Shown here one piece after another: positions 48,301-60,102 of a stretch of DNA of 64,000 nt (positions are counted from its first letter, which is position 1; every line of letters begins with the position of its first letter). The notes under the pieces are model-generated. The model did not search any database and had not been told where the DNA came from. It was given only the letters and a program-made list of their open reading frames with translations. The DNA is from Hedera helix (taxonomy: Eukaryota; Streptophyta; Magnoliopsida; Apiales; Araliaceae): the NCBI GenBank assembly GCA_947179155.2, contig OX359275.1, forward strand, positions 37,568,808-37,632,807, given 5' to 3'. Made by a program: the position numbers and the translations under genes.

Positions 48301-49874
48301 CATTTAATTAACTATTAAATAATAATAGTTAAGAGTTAAATCATTATTAAATAAATAATAATGATAAATAAAGATTTAGAATATTATTAAAGAATTAATA
48401 ATATTGTGTAACAAGTAATTAACTATTGGGTAATAATAGTTAAGGGTTGAATCGTTATTAAATAATTACTAATGATACGTGAGGATTTCAAATATTATTA
48501 AAATGATTGATAATAATGAGAAGTCAATTAAAATATTATTAAAGGGTAATAATATTAACAAGCAATTAAATTATTATTAAAAGATTAATAATAATGATTA
48601 AGGTAAACTATTATTAAAAATAAATTAATAATAGTAATGATTATTTAAAGTGTTATTTAACAATTAAATAACATTATAAGTTATTACTAATTGATAGTAA
48701 AATTTAAAATATTATCCAAGGTGGGTAATATTATGACAGGTATCGAGATAAATGATGTGATTAAGTTAAAGCAAGGGTATGGTCCATTAGTGATTAATTG
48801 GCGGATCGACCTAAAAAAAATATAGGGTCCAAGTTTTAATGCAGTGACATTAATAAATGTCAGAATTGCATAGTTTCGAACAAAAGATTTATGGTGTTGA
48901 ATATGAAACACTGAGTCAAGTCAAAGAGAGACTAAAATATGAAATTAACCTTATTAAATAAAGGGGATGATAAGAAGAAATAAATATCTTTAAAATAAGA
49001 TTTAGTATTGAGTCAAACTTTGACTGATATTGTGCACCGTTGATCTCACATACCGTGTAGGTGATGCAAGGAACGTGAAAGATTAACGTAAGCTGGTTAT
49101 ACAAGTCCATGCAAGTTTTTCAGAACGTGTTGTATTATGTGCATGAATTATAAGTTTGTTATTAAACTGAGATGTGCTCATACGTGGTTATGTGCAAAGA
49201 TGTTTTAATGTACCTTTGTGCAATAAGTTGATTTGAACTGTTGATATGCGGTAGTTAATTTAAGACAATTGTTCTGCATTGAACTATATGTCATGATAGA
49301 GGTTAGACATGAAGCATAGATTAAATGCGAGGCATGATATGCATGAGCAGTATGTCATAAACTGAATTGCATGAAAAACATGATGTTAGTATAAATTGTA
49401 AATTTTATGTGAAGCATGTAATGTGTTATGTGTAGCTGTTGAACTTGCTGAGCCGTCGTGCTCACTCTTGCCTAAACCAACATTTTCAGATAAGGCTAGT
49501 TACCTGAAGTTCTCGATAAAGAACAAGGAACAGGAAAATATATTACTTCCATTGAAGATCTAAATATCTATTGTAGATATCAATCCGAATTGGACAGGTA
49601 AATGATTGTGTAACATAAGACTTAGTTGGTATGTTATATGAGTATTAAATACTCAAATTGATTGTAATAGAATGTCGTATCATGTATGATATTGAGACAT
49701 ACTAGGAATGTATAAAGATTTTGATTCTGGAATACAAAAAGATGTTGAAAAATTGTAAATAAATGATTATTTAGCAATTATAATATTGTTGTGATTCATG
49801 AACAATAAGGAAAAGGTTGTACTCGTGTTGAACCGGATCCGAGGTTCAAGGAACCCGGATTCGAGGTCGTCACA
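45395..49874 (+). repeat. Element D LTR, right portion
   Basis: Non-coding. Repeated 'AAGCCCAATAT'-type motifs at 45440-46150, TATA box at 46507, leader, then 47690-48690, about 1 kb of near-palindromic TTATTTAATTAATATTAAATAATAA repeats. GTGCTCACTCTTGCCTAAAC near 49460 parallels TTGAGCTCACCC in A's U5. Confidence 0.65.
47690..48690. repeat. AT-only near-palindromic repeat block in D's LTR
   Basis: Variations of TTAATTAATATTAAATAATA and its complement repeated many times with 40-70 bp spacing; almost no G or C. Confidence 0.75.
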
Positions 49875-50137
49875 TATATAATAAATATATAATTATATAA
49901 AATAAATATTTATTAGAAAAGTATATAAATTATATTATAATTTTAAATTGTTCGGTCGGTTTGGTCGATTTCGGTTTTTTGAGAAACCAAACCAAACCGG
50001 TCGAACTAGTCTCGGTTTTTTAGTTTTATAGTGTTCGATTTTATGTTTTTTGGTTTGAAATAGTAACGGTTTGGTTCGGTCCGACCGATTTTTTCAATTT
50101 TGGTCGATTTTGTATGCATCCCTACTAACTAGTTACC

Positions 50138-50424
50138 CTATATTCAATACCAATTTATGTGGTAATTATATTTTTTTAATAGAATATCTATCATACAATT
50201 TCTAATATAAAAATTGTAATTCTATTGGGCAAATGTGACTACTATAAATATAAAGTGAACAATATAGGTGCGTGACTAGTCTACTAAATACTCATTCTCT
50301 CTATTGTTAATACATCTTGAAACCTTACCAAAGGTATCCCTGGCGGCCCAAGCCTTCAAGCACTTTTTGGTGTTTTTTTTTGTGCAGGCTCACGTGAACA
50401 TGTGAACAAATTCGAACATTAATA
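50138..50424 (+). repeat. LTR-like fragment with TATA box (paralogue of 26738-26990)
   Basis: CCAATTTATGTGGTAATTAT, GTGACTACTATAAATATAAAG, TACATCTTGAAACCTT, GAACAAATTCGAACATTAA in the same order as the other copy. No coding part. Confidence 0.5.
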
Positions 50425-51374
50425 ACGTTGAAGTAGTATTCCCCAAATTTTATTATATATGTATTGAAAATTGATATTTTATAAGAAAATTCGACAGTTT
50501 CACAATATTCTTTTCACATGAATTTAAATGAAACTCATATTTATGCTAACAAGGTATCGGTATCAAATTTTCTTATTGAAAATAACAATTTATATCCATT
50601 TCCATTGGCCAGGTGAACGTAATTTTGAAAATTTTATTAATAGCGATTTGGTTATTTAACTTATATTATACTATTTGTCATTTTGTATTACATGAATCAA
50701 TTTTTTACGTTTCGGGGCCTTTGCCAGTCAAATAAATAAATGTACCAATACCAACCTTTTTTTCATGTATACAGTCGTGAAAAAAAGAACAAAAATTGGT
50801 GTGAGATTGAAGTAGATGTGGACTTTTGTAGTCATGTACGCATGCAGACAGTAGTTTTGTTAGACAGTTTATTGGAAAATGATGTGTTTGTTGTAAAGAT
50901 AGAAGTTAAAATATATACTTATTTATTTTTATTATATTAGTCGTTTAAAACGTACTCACACATATTAAAAAGTCTTATTAATATTAATATCATATAATTA
51001 ATATTGGTTTAAAATTTTATTACTATTTATATATTAATTAATTACTCATTCTCTTCTCTCTTTTAATTACTCTTTTTTTAAAGATAAAATAGAAAGTGAT
51101 TAAATTTTTTCTTTTTAAATATATTTAAAATGTCTTATATTTATAAAAAAAAAAAATTAAATAATCTATATAATAAAAATAAGGGAATACTACTTCGTGA
51201 TTAACGTTTATCTTTACCAAACAAACACATTTATAACCAACTCGACGACAGGGGACACAACACACCGTGCAATGTGCATGAGCTTCTTACCGTGTTCAAT
51301 TTTGCTAGCTTTCCTATTTGTCAACTATTTGTTGGTACCCACTACTTTGCGATTATCCTTAACCACCGCTCTCT
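50425..51374. other. AT-rich intergenic DNA
   Basis: No gene recognised; the 66-codon frame at 50740 has no family features. Confidence 0.4.
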
Positions 51375-51537
51375 AGGGGTGTTTAAAAGTTATAATCGAA
51401 CCGAACCGAAATCGGCATCAAAAATATAAAAAAAATAGATACCGAAATCGGAACCGATTCGGTACCAGTTATTAACCAAAAATAATAATAATAATTATTA
51501 ATATTTTTATTATTATTATTAATATTTTTTATTATTG

Positions 51538-51571
<34 letters not shown>

Positions 51572-51801
51572 TATTATTTTTATTTTTATTAATATTATTT
51601 TTATTATTATTAATAATTATTTATTATTAATAATTAATATTATTAAAAAAAAAAGATAACCGATACAACCGGTTCAGTCCCCAAAACGTCGAACCAATAC
51701 CAAACCGGTACCGGACCGGTTGATTTTATACCAAATCAACCGGTTCAGATCGGTTCAGTTCGCCAAAAAACCAAAAAAATCGACTACTTTGAACAGCCCT
51801 A
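51375..51801. mobile_element. TIR element of the AGGGGTGTT family
   Basis: Left end AGGGGTGTTTAAAAG; right end, reversed, AGGGCTGTTCAAAG; sub-terminal AACCGAACCG/CCGGTTCAG motifs as in the element at 3508. The interior is an ATT/TAA microsatellite (51480-51655). No clear target duplication, so probably older. Confidence 0.5.
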
Positions 51802-52383
51802 CCTCTATCGACTCTTGTGTGTGAGTGCCAAATAATACTCCATCCCTTCCTCAAAAATTAACTTAGTTTCGACTCTTGTGCATAAATGTCAAATAATACT
51901 CTCACCCTTGTTCAAAAGCCGATTTAATTTGACTTTTTTTATTTTTTTATTATCAAATTAACCAAATTTAAAATTAAGTATAATTATTTATATTTTTAAA
52001 TCTATGAAAATTAATTGTGATAGTAAATTCAAGATGATTTCTAATAATTATAGTTTCTCTACTTATATTTTTACAAAAAAATAGTATAAATATTGATTAC
52101 AAAAATAGTCAATTTGACCAAAAAAATAAACTAAGTCAATTTTTACGAGACTGGAGGAGTAATATATATGCGGTGTAATAATTCTTATGAACCCCTTGAA
52201 AACTCTTCATTTTTTTACAAATGAACGTTTCATTTGATTTTAAACATTTTTATATATACACATTCAAGCCACGAAGAATTAGCCTTCGACCTCCTCACTT
52301 AACTAAGCCGTCGAGGATTTTAAGCTCAATCTTGTAGCTACTGAGTCAGCCATGTGAGTTTATTTAGTAATATTAGTTTTGGT

Positions 52384-52914
52384 CAGGGGCGGAGCCAGGA
52401 TTTTGTTTGAGGGGGTACCAAAATTATATATGAAAGTAGAACCTGACGTTCTATCAAATCTCGAAAGTCGTCTATGATTGATTATATACTAAAATTCGCA
52501 GCAATTTTTCTTTCAATATATAGAATCAAAGAGTCGGTGAAAAAATCATCATTCATCTTAGATCGAAATCTAATTTTGATGATATTCATAATTGAAAATA
52601 ATCGTTTAGTAGTTGTAGTAGAAACTGGAGGAGTAAGCGTTCGATCACTCTATAAACAATTTTGTAGATTGTTGATATTCTAGTCCTTACCAATCATTGA
52701 CATGGGCTGCAAAATTTTGTGTGGGCCATTATGACATTAATTGTAAACTATGTAATTTTAAGTTATGGACTTATTAAAGAGTAAGTAAGTAATACCCTTT
52801 AAAAATTATATACACACATACAAAGCAGTTTAAATAAAATCTTAAGTTTAAATTTATTTTTATTTTTATATTTTTATAAGAGGTGTCAAAACTCAAATAT
52901 ATAGAACATATATT

Positions 52915-52962
<48 letters not shown>

Positions 52963-53033
52963 GAGGTTCTTTATTTTTCAAAAGTTAGGGGGTGCCATGG
53001 CACCCCCAAGACAATATGTAGTTCTGTCCCTGG
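52384..53033. mobile_element. hAT-type MITE with 8-bp TSD
   Basis: 650 bp; ends CAGGGGCGGAGCCAGGAT and, reversed, CAGGGACAGAAC; flanked by GTTTTGGT (52376-52383 and 53034-53041). CAGGG ends and an 8-bp duplication are hallmarks of hAT. A 69-codon frame inside has no transposase features. An AT microsatellite lies at 52918-52959. Confidence 0.85.
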
Positions 53034-53041
53034 TTTTGGTC

Positions 53042-54474
53042 AATACCGAATGGCTAAAGATATATTTGTTAACAAAATCAAATAAGTCTTACAGTATAAA
53101 CCTTTCATTCAAACATGTGTTTTTAAAGGTGCATGCAAATGTAAGCAGTGAATAATTATGGTAACGGGAAGAAAAATATATAATAATTGATTGATAATTC
53201 TGTAATTTAATACGAATTCTATATTAAAACGTAAAAAATAATCTCACATCGATCGTAAATATAATTTGGTGAGTTAATATAGACTATAGTCTCTCTTTGA
53301 ATAAACTATCTTTTTAAGATTGATCAAAGACATTAAAATTTATAACATTAGTGTTTTCATTGAAAATTCATGTTTGCGGATTGGCGCGTGTACGGGACCA
53401 CCATGCAAAACATGCACCTATTTAGTGTCACGAGTCAAAAAATATATTCAATGATCACGAGACAACGTCACGTGGTGCTCTAAATTAATAAAATCTCTCT
53501 ATTTTAGTGGTATTCCATTATTTATAGTTATAGACTTATTGAAATAGAAATATTTTATTAACCTGAAATACCACATAAATTTATTCAGATATTTTATTAA
53601 CCTGAAATACCACGTAAATTTATCCCAAAATCAATAAATAATCTCTTCACGAGTCAAGACAAGAATACTAGATACAAAGAGTTATGGACCAGTTTGTAAC
53701 ACTTTGTTATGGTCCCATTTTAAGTTAAAACTAGTGTGACTCTACTTTTTCATTAATTAATTTCATTCTCACATGATTTTTTTTTTCTTTTCGAAAACTC
53801 TATTTTTTCTTTTGGTGTTAATTCACAAGCATAAATCTAGATGTTGTATTTTGTTCACAAAGCATATGTATTAATTTATAATTGTTGTCCAAGGCTAACA
53901 AATTAATTCAATTGCAAACGAAGATCTCGTGATTTTTCTTCTCCTTATTTATATGATCAGAGAGATAGACGCGATAACTAATAACGCGTATGTTATTAAT
54001 TACATATTGACCTGCCATTTTTCTAACACTGTCGAAGTTGAAAAAAAACAAAAAAAGAAAAAGTACTAGTATTACAGCTTGACAATTAGTACATAAACTC
54101 AATATTTTCATATTCGGAACCGCCATTAAATTAAAAATAATATCAATAGATAGATCATTGATTCAATCAGTAATCGAATCGGTGATGTTATAAATATATT
54201 AAAAAATATTATTAATAAAATTTTAAAATATTTAATTTTTTATAAGATAAAATATAATGAAATTATATTATAATATTACTAAAAATATCTAATTTTAAAA
54301 ATAAAAATTTTTTATATAAAAAAATTATTTTAAAACCGAATCAACTATTAATTTTTGATCAAATCAATTAAATCGGTCCAAATTAGATGACACATTAAAT
54401 CGAGTCCCGATTCAATTAATCGGTCCGATTTCATAACAGAACATAAACCAATAGAAGGGTTGTTATCACATGTA
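53042..54474. other. AT-rich intergenic DNA
   Basis: No gene recognised. 54160-54440 has ATCGGTCCAAATTAG-like motifs that may be another decayed TIR element. Confidence 0.4.
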
Positions 54475-54483
54475 CTTCAACCC

Positions 54484-55210
54484 AATGTTCTCAGACCCGG
54501 ACCGGTGATCGAACCGGAAAAGTTTCCGGGCGGACGGGTCACTGGTCCAACCAGTGGTCGGACCGTTATTGAACCGGTGACATCATTAATATGTAATAAA
54601 TAATAAATAATTAAATATATTAATTATTATTATATATTATATATAATATATAATATTTAGTAAATATGTAAAATTAATCAATTTATCAACACACAAAAAA
54701 ATAAATTAAACATATTTGTATAATGTTTACTTCATGCAATTCAAATAAATACTAAAAATATATAAAAAAACACACAAAATTCAAGGCTCAAAAGTGATAA
54801 AATCAAATACAAATGAACAAAAATATCTCTAGGATATATTCAATCAAATTTGGTAAAAAAAATAAATCTATTTGTACAATATTTATTTTATATAATTCAA
54901 ATAAATACTAAATCTATATGAAAAAAAATATATTAAATCATGATCATAACTCAAAATTCAATCTAGGATATATTTAATCAAGTTTAAATGTTTAAATTTT
55001 TTAAAAAAATTTTTTAAAAAAAAAAAAAAAAAAAAAGGAGGTAGGGAACCGGTGAACCAGTGACCGGGTCACCGGTCCGACTGTCGGTTCACCGGTTTTG
55101 ACCGATTTTTGACAAAAAATAATTTTTGGGTTTGGACCAGACCGGAAAGTTGACCGATTTCGGTCGAACCGCGGTCCGACCGCCAGTCCGGTCCGATTTT
55201 CAAAACCTTG
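54484..55210. mobile_element. Mutator-like MITE with 9-bp TSD
   Basis: 727 bp flanked by CTTCAACCC (54475-54483 and 55211-55219). Left end AATGTTCTCAGACCCGGACC; right end, reversed, CAAGGTTTTGAAAATCGGAC; both ends are rich in ACCGGTT motifs. No coding capacity. Confidence 0.75.
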
Positions 55211-55219
55211 CTTCAACCC

Positions 55220-55916
55220 ATGAAGATAAGGGCGTTCCAAGTCAGATTCATTAATGAAAGAAATTAATAATTACAAATATATATATATATTAAGAATGCT
55301 TAGTTGATTTTTTAATTATCAGTTTCTTGAAAAAAATATTAGTAGTAATTTTTTTTATAAATGTGTAATAAATAGAACTATTTTATAATTTTACTTAATA
55401 TAATATTTGATATATTTCTCAATTGTAATCCAACGTGACTCATACATACACAAAAGTTAGACTGAAGTGAAAAGCCATAAACAAACCGCCAAGTTGGCTT
55501 ACAATCCACGTTTCTTTTCTCTCCCCAAAACCTCTATTTATGGACTTCTGTTCTCTTCACAACCCCTTACAATCTTTCTGTTATATATTTGAATCTTCCC
55601 CTTCTTTTTCCCACTGCCTATAATATCATTTGCAGCTCATATAAATTAATCCTTCTCCATCTAGTTTCCTTTCTATTTCAGACTACTTCAGTATCATACT
55701 TTTTCTAAATTCTTGCCAGAACTTGATTCCCCTGTTTTCTTGATTTTAATTCTCCTCTTTAGGAACCGATTTCAAAATTGAGAAATTTCAAGATCAGCGT
55801 TTATGTACTTTTGGTAAGTATAGTTACAGGAATTCCTCTACAATTGAGGAAAAATTAAACCCCGCTTTATTCATTGAACTTGAGGGTTTTATGAGGCGTC
55901 AAGCAATTGAAGAAGA
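55220..55916 (+). promoter_or_regulatory. Promoter and leader region of the NAC gene
   Basis: Pyrimidine-rich from about 55500. The leader holds a 4-codon uORF (55803-55817) and a 33-codon uORF (55891-55992) that overlaps the NAC start in another frame. GGTAAGTATAG at 55813 could be a splice donor of a leader intron (unproven). Confidence 0.45.
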
Positions 55917-55992
55917 ATGGACAATTTTTCCGAAGAACAAATGGAATTGCCTCCTGGTTTTCGATTCCACCCGACAGATGAAGAGCTTATAA
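55891..55992 (+). promoter_or_regulatory. Overlapping upstream ORF in NAC leader
   Basis: ATGAGGCGTCAAGC starts 26 bases before the NAC ATG in a different frame and ends at TAA 55990-55992, inside the NAC coding sequence. If translated it would reduce initiation at the NAC start. Confidence 0.5.
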
Positions 55993-56697
55993 CTCATTAT
56001 CTAACCCCAAAAGTTGATAATAGCAGTTTTTCAGCTGCAGCAATTGGGGAGGTTGATTTGAACAAGGTTGAGCCTTGGGATCTGCCATGTAAGTCCTATT
56101 ATGCTCTCTTATTCTTTATTGAACAAGGTTAGTTTGTGTTCTAATGTTAAACTTTTATATCATTTTGATAATTAAAGGGAAGGCGAAGATGGGTGAAAAG
56201 GAGTGGTACTTCTTCTGTGTGAGAGATAGGAAGTACCCAACTGGTTTAAGGACAAACAGGGCAACTGAATCTGGATATTGGAAGGCCACAGGCAAAGACA
56301 AGGAGATTTATAAGGCGAAAACGCTTGTCGGGATGAAGAAAATTTTGGTTTTCTACAAGGGGAGAGCTCCTAGAGGAGAAAAAACTAACTGGGTCATGCA
56401 TGAATATAGACTGGAGGGAAAGTATTCCATGAATAACCTCCCAAAAACAGCAAAAGTAAGGTGCTGTTTGTTTGTGTCTTAATGGCTCTTAATGGACAAC
56501 CTCTTAATCGCTAAGAGGAACAAAGTTGTTTGTTTTTTTTTTGTTACATCTGAATGCCTCTAAATGGTTGAGATACAAAATCAAATCTAAACCATTAAGA
56601 GGAGCATCTTAATGAACTTGGACAAAAATATCCTCTTCAATATTAACAAATTCCTTTTATATCCAACACTCAATATTATTATTATTATTATAATAAT

Positions 56698-56731
<34 letters not shown>

Positions 56732-56827
56732 ATAATAATAATAATAATAATTATTATTATTATTATTATTATGATTATTATTATTATAATTATTATTATC
56801 ATAATTTTTATTATAATAATAATAATA

Positions 56828-56858
<31 letters not shown>

Positions 56859-57107
56859 GTACTATTTTTAATATAATTATTATTATTTTTATAATAATAA
56901 TAATAATAATTATTATAATTAATATTATTATTACTATAATTATTATTATTAATTATAATTATTATTATTATAATTATTATTATCATAATTTTTATTAGAG
57001 TAATTATTATTATTAGTATTATTATTAGCACTATCATTAATATTATAATTATTATTTTTATAATAATAATATTTATTATTATTTTTATAATAATTATTAT
57101 TATTATA

Positions 57108-57140
<33 letters not shown>

Positions 57141-58059
57141 ATTATTATTATTAATTATAATTATTATTAGTATAATTATTATTATTATTATTATTATTAT
57201 TATAATGTTCAACTATTCATAGGGTTAAAATGGTAAAATACTGTTATTCAGACATCTGAAAAAATTGATTATCAAACAACATTTTTTCATTCAGATACAA
57301 TTCTATTCAGATGCTCTATATTATTCAGATGTCTAAATTATTCAGATCTTAATACAGAATTTTATCAAACAGCACCTAAGAGCTCGTACTCTGTTTTCCT
57401 CTGTTTCCCCTGTTTAATGGTAATTTTCTTTTCTTTTTAATCAAATTCTCTTACGTTCTTTTTTCTTGTTTGTTTAACAGAATGAGTGGGTAATTTCAAG
57501 AATATTTCACAAGAGTTCAGGTGGGAAAAAGATACATATGTCTGGATTAGCGAGACTTGGGAATTATGATGACGAATTGAAGCCTTCTAATCTTCCTCCT
57601 TTGTTAGATATATCAAGAACTACAAAGGCTGAGCCCTCTCACGTGACCTGCTTCTCAGAACAAATGGAAGACAGGAAATTTCAGGACAAAAATGTTGACA
57701 CCTTTAACCCTTGTGTATTGCCCTCCTCATCTCCTTCAAAGCCCTTTGATTCCTCATTTCTCTCTCCAAAAAATCCAATTACAAACTCATTCTTTTCCAC
57801 TCAAATTTCCCTCCAGTACCCAGAATCTCTTTCGATACAAGATCAATCAATTCTAAGGTATTTCCCAGAGTACAACGGAGAAGAATCAGAAATGAAGAAG
57901 AATTCAAAAGCAGAGTTCTCACAGGAGACTGGGGGAATGAGTACAGATATGTCATCAGTTGTCTCCAATCAAGAAATGAGCCAGTGGTCATATGAAGATC
58001 AAGAATATCCCATCACTTCAGGTGGACCAGTGGACCTTGATTGTCTATGGAATTATTGA
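55917..58059 (+). CDS. NAC domain transcription factor (three exons, miR164-target type)
   Basis: Exons 55917-56088, 56178-56455 and 57481-58059, giving 342 aa. Junctions: CCAT|GTAAGT ... TTAAAG|GGAAGG (split Trp codon) and GCAAAA|GTAAGG ... TTTAACAG|AATGAG. The NAC domain, residues about 11-160, has all subdomains: LPPGFRFHPTDEELITHYL, AIGEVDLNKVEPWDLPWKAK, GEKEWYFFCVRDRKYPTG, RTNRATESGYWKATGKDKEI, RAPRGEKTNWVMHEYRLEGK, NEWVISRIFHK. It should bind DNA as a dimer in the nucleus. The C-terminal 180 residues are Ser/Pro-rich and acidic, as in activation regions. HVTCFS at residues 204-209 is the peptide signature of the miR164 site, placing it near the NAC1/CUC/ORE1/NAC100 group. Oddity: intron 2 is 1025 bp because of a MITE. 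Confidence 0.95.
56460..57376. mobile_element. Tourist-like (PIF/Harbinger) MITE in NAC intron 2
   Basis: 917 bp with ends GGTGCTGTTTGTTTGTG and, reversed, GGTGCTGTTTGATAAAAT, flanked by TAA (56457-56459 and 57377-57379). It sits four bases after the exon 2 end. Without it the intron would be about 105 bp, normal for NAC genes. The interior is swollen by an ATT microsatellite. Confidence 0.85.
56673..57205. repeat. ATT/TAA microsatellite, about 530 bp
   Basis: Near-pure ATT/ATA/TAA triplets switching phase and strand sense; explains poly-Ile and poly-Asn frames on both strands, which are not genes. Confidence 0.95.
57638..57658 (+). promoter_or_regulatory. miR164 target site in NAC exon 3
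   Basis: CTCACGTGACCTGCTTCTCAG against the miR164 complement TGCACGTGCCCTGCTTCTCC-A: 16 of 21 positions match; mismatches are at both ends and one in the middle third (a G:U pair at the last base). The position, coding HVTCFS, is that of known miR164 sites in NAC genes. Confidence 0.75.
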
Positions 58060-59372
58060 ATTTGGAACTGAAAGGAGCAACAGAATATATAGCTAGCTAG
58101 ATTATACATTAACATGATCTATTAGCAATCATTGGTGTTATAAAATTGTTTAATTTTAAATATGATGAAATGAATTTTATTTTATTTTTTCTTTCACAAG
58201 CTGCTAGTCAATGCATTCTTTTAATGCAACATCAATATCTATATTTAAAAGATCCATTTGAGTTTAATTTTTAATTAATTGAAAAAACTATCTTCCTGGG
58301 TGAGCTCTCTAATCCAAGCAACGATGGTTCGTAGCACTTGAACTAACTCGATCCAAGACGTCCAAATCCTCTTGTGAATTAGACAGCAAGTAGGAAACAA
58401 CATCTTCTCAATCCTCTAACCTGTTTATTAGTCAAGCGCTAACGAGCAAGAGTGTAGGTACGAGATAAGTGTAGGAGGCATGCCCGAAGGGCAGCGGCAG
58501 CAGTGTGGTGGTTGCAGGTGAACATTTTATGACCAAGAGGCACTCTTCGAACTTCTGATCCCACAAAGGGTCAAAGGGGATGGAGGCGACTAAGAGCACA
58601 ACTAGACTCGCTTTCACTAGAACTAGATTCCAGCCTAGTTAACTCGATAATAACTTATCTTATCCAATTGAGTTGACTCAGTAGTAATAAATGTCGTGTT
58701 TAATAATTACAGTCAAATTGATTCAGTAATTACTAATGTTATGTCCTATTATTTGCTGTATTAATTTTTTTTTCAAAATTATTTATTAATGATAGGTGGA
58801 AAAAGTTTAGGGTTGATTGAATATCCATCTCTATTCGTTTTTCAAGTTTCATAAATGTATCTAATCGTAATTACATTTAGTATGAGCTATTATGGTATTC
58901 TACACAAATCACTCAAATGAAAAAAAAAAATGACAATAAGAGAGAAAGAAGTAAAAAAAATTATAAATTTATTAGATATTTTGCAAAAATTCATGTAATG
59001 AGAGACAGGGAATCTAAGACCCATTTTATAGAGAAACCCACAAATTGACTAAGTATTCTATTTTTTCTTTTTGAGTTCAATAGTACTCGGTTTATATTAT
59101 ATTTGGGTTGGACTTAGGTCAAAATTTAAAATACTGAGGAAAACTGATAATTACTATGTTATATGTTTGAGTATAAGCTTTTGATTAATTGTAAATTTTG
59201 CTCTTTTATACATAACGATTATTAAATTACCTAAAAAATTGTAAAATGACAAAATAAATAAATAAATGTCCTCGCCAAGAAATGTGTAATTTGTTAATGT
59301 CTATTTAATTTATTTACTGATGTTCATATGAATCACACCAAGAGGACTTAATTAGTTAGTGGTGATTGATGA

Positions 59373-59415
<43 letters not shown>

Positions 59416-60099
59416 GTTAATTAGTTAGTGAACAATATATCCAGGCAGGGCAGTAGCAGTATGCTTGCTCTTCCTATCTCACCAGTCAATTTCAGGATTT
59501 TATGTTAGGCCAACAACCAGGTGGTTTCCCAGCATGGTTGATTAAGATTATAAGACTGAATTTTAAAGTTCATCGTGTGTTGGAAAAGTAACTTAAATCA
59601 ATACGTATTTTTTCCTTAAAATAAAAGTTCATAAAAATATTTTATAATCATATTAATAGCAATAATAAAAAAGGATGAAGAAGAATTTTGATATGTATTT
59701 GTCATCTTCATGTACATATCGTCATTTAATAAAGAGAAATAAATAAAGTACGTGTAAACAATAATAAAGTAAGTATTAAATCATATCAAATTTGAAAACA
59801 AAAAAGTTAAACTCTTAACAAAATCATGAGTTCGAAGAAACGAAAAATATTCTAAAGTTTCTCAACACCTTTCACTTCATGTACCCACCATCATGTGAAA
59901 AAAAAATGAGGAACAAAAGTACAATATGAACGATAAATAAAAAATCAAATTAAATATGAACAAACTATAGCAATTCTTCTGTTTCTCTTTTTTTTAGGGC
60001 TACGACGATGAAACATATCGTCATCATAGATCTTAAAAATCGTCGGCACAAAAAACAGAGGAAATCGTTACAGATGATCTAAAATTGAGAGTCGAGGAT
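58060..60099. other. Intergenic DNA downstream of NAC
   Basis: The NAC 3' UTR occupies the first part. 58280-58640 is a GC-richer patch with a 61-codon minus frame that I cannot assign. An AT microsatellite lies at 59376-59409. The rest is AT-rich without signal. Confidence 0.45.
59376..59409. repeat. (AT)n microsatellite
   Basis: AT dinucleotide run of about 34 bp. Confidence 0.9.
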
Positions 60100-60102
60100 T
60101 AA

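Larger units (their letters stand above)
34250..49874 (+). mobile_element. Element D 3' LTR (about 4.7 kb), interrupted by elements B and C
   Basis: The LTR starts TGTAATATCCCAG at 34250 after the polypurine tract, runs to 34515, and continues at 45395 to 49874, where it ends GAGGTCGTCACA. The break is element B, inserted with duplication AAGAT (34511-34515; second copy 45390-45394). D's own TATA box (CTATAAATAAAAG, 46507-46514) is followed by an AGAGAGAAAAAGGG leader like that of A. Joined length about 4746 bp, very long for an LTR. Its 5' LTR and most of the interior are not in the window. Confidence 0.7.

Noticed and set aside
47126..50126. Possible TIR pair TAGGGCTGTGCAC ... GTATGCATCCCTA
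   Set aside because: The right half lies outside D's LTR and the left half inside it, and I found no target duplication; the match may be two unrelated GGTTCGG-rich repeats.
52474..52683. 69-codon frame inside the hAT MITE
   Set aside because: Too short and without transposase motifs (no hAT C-terminal dimerisation text).
56587..57212. Poly-Ile and poly-Asn frames on both strands
   Set aside because: They are translations of the ATT/TAA microsatellite.
58432..58617. 61-codon minus frame in a GC-richer patch
   Set aside because: Not recognised; no flanking coding continuity.
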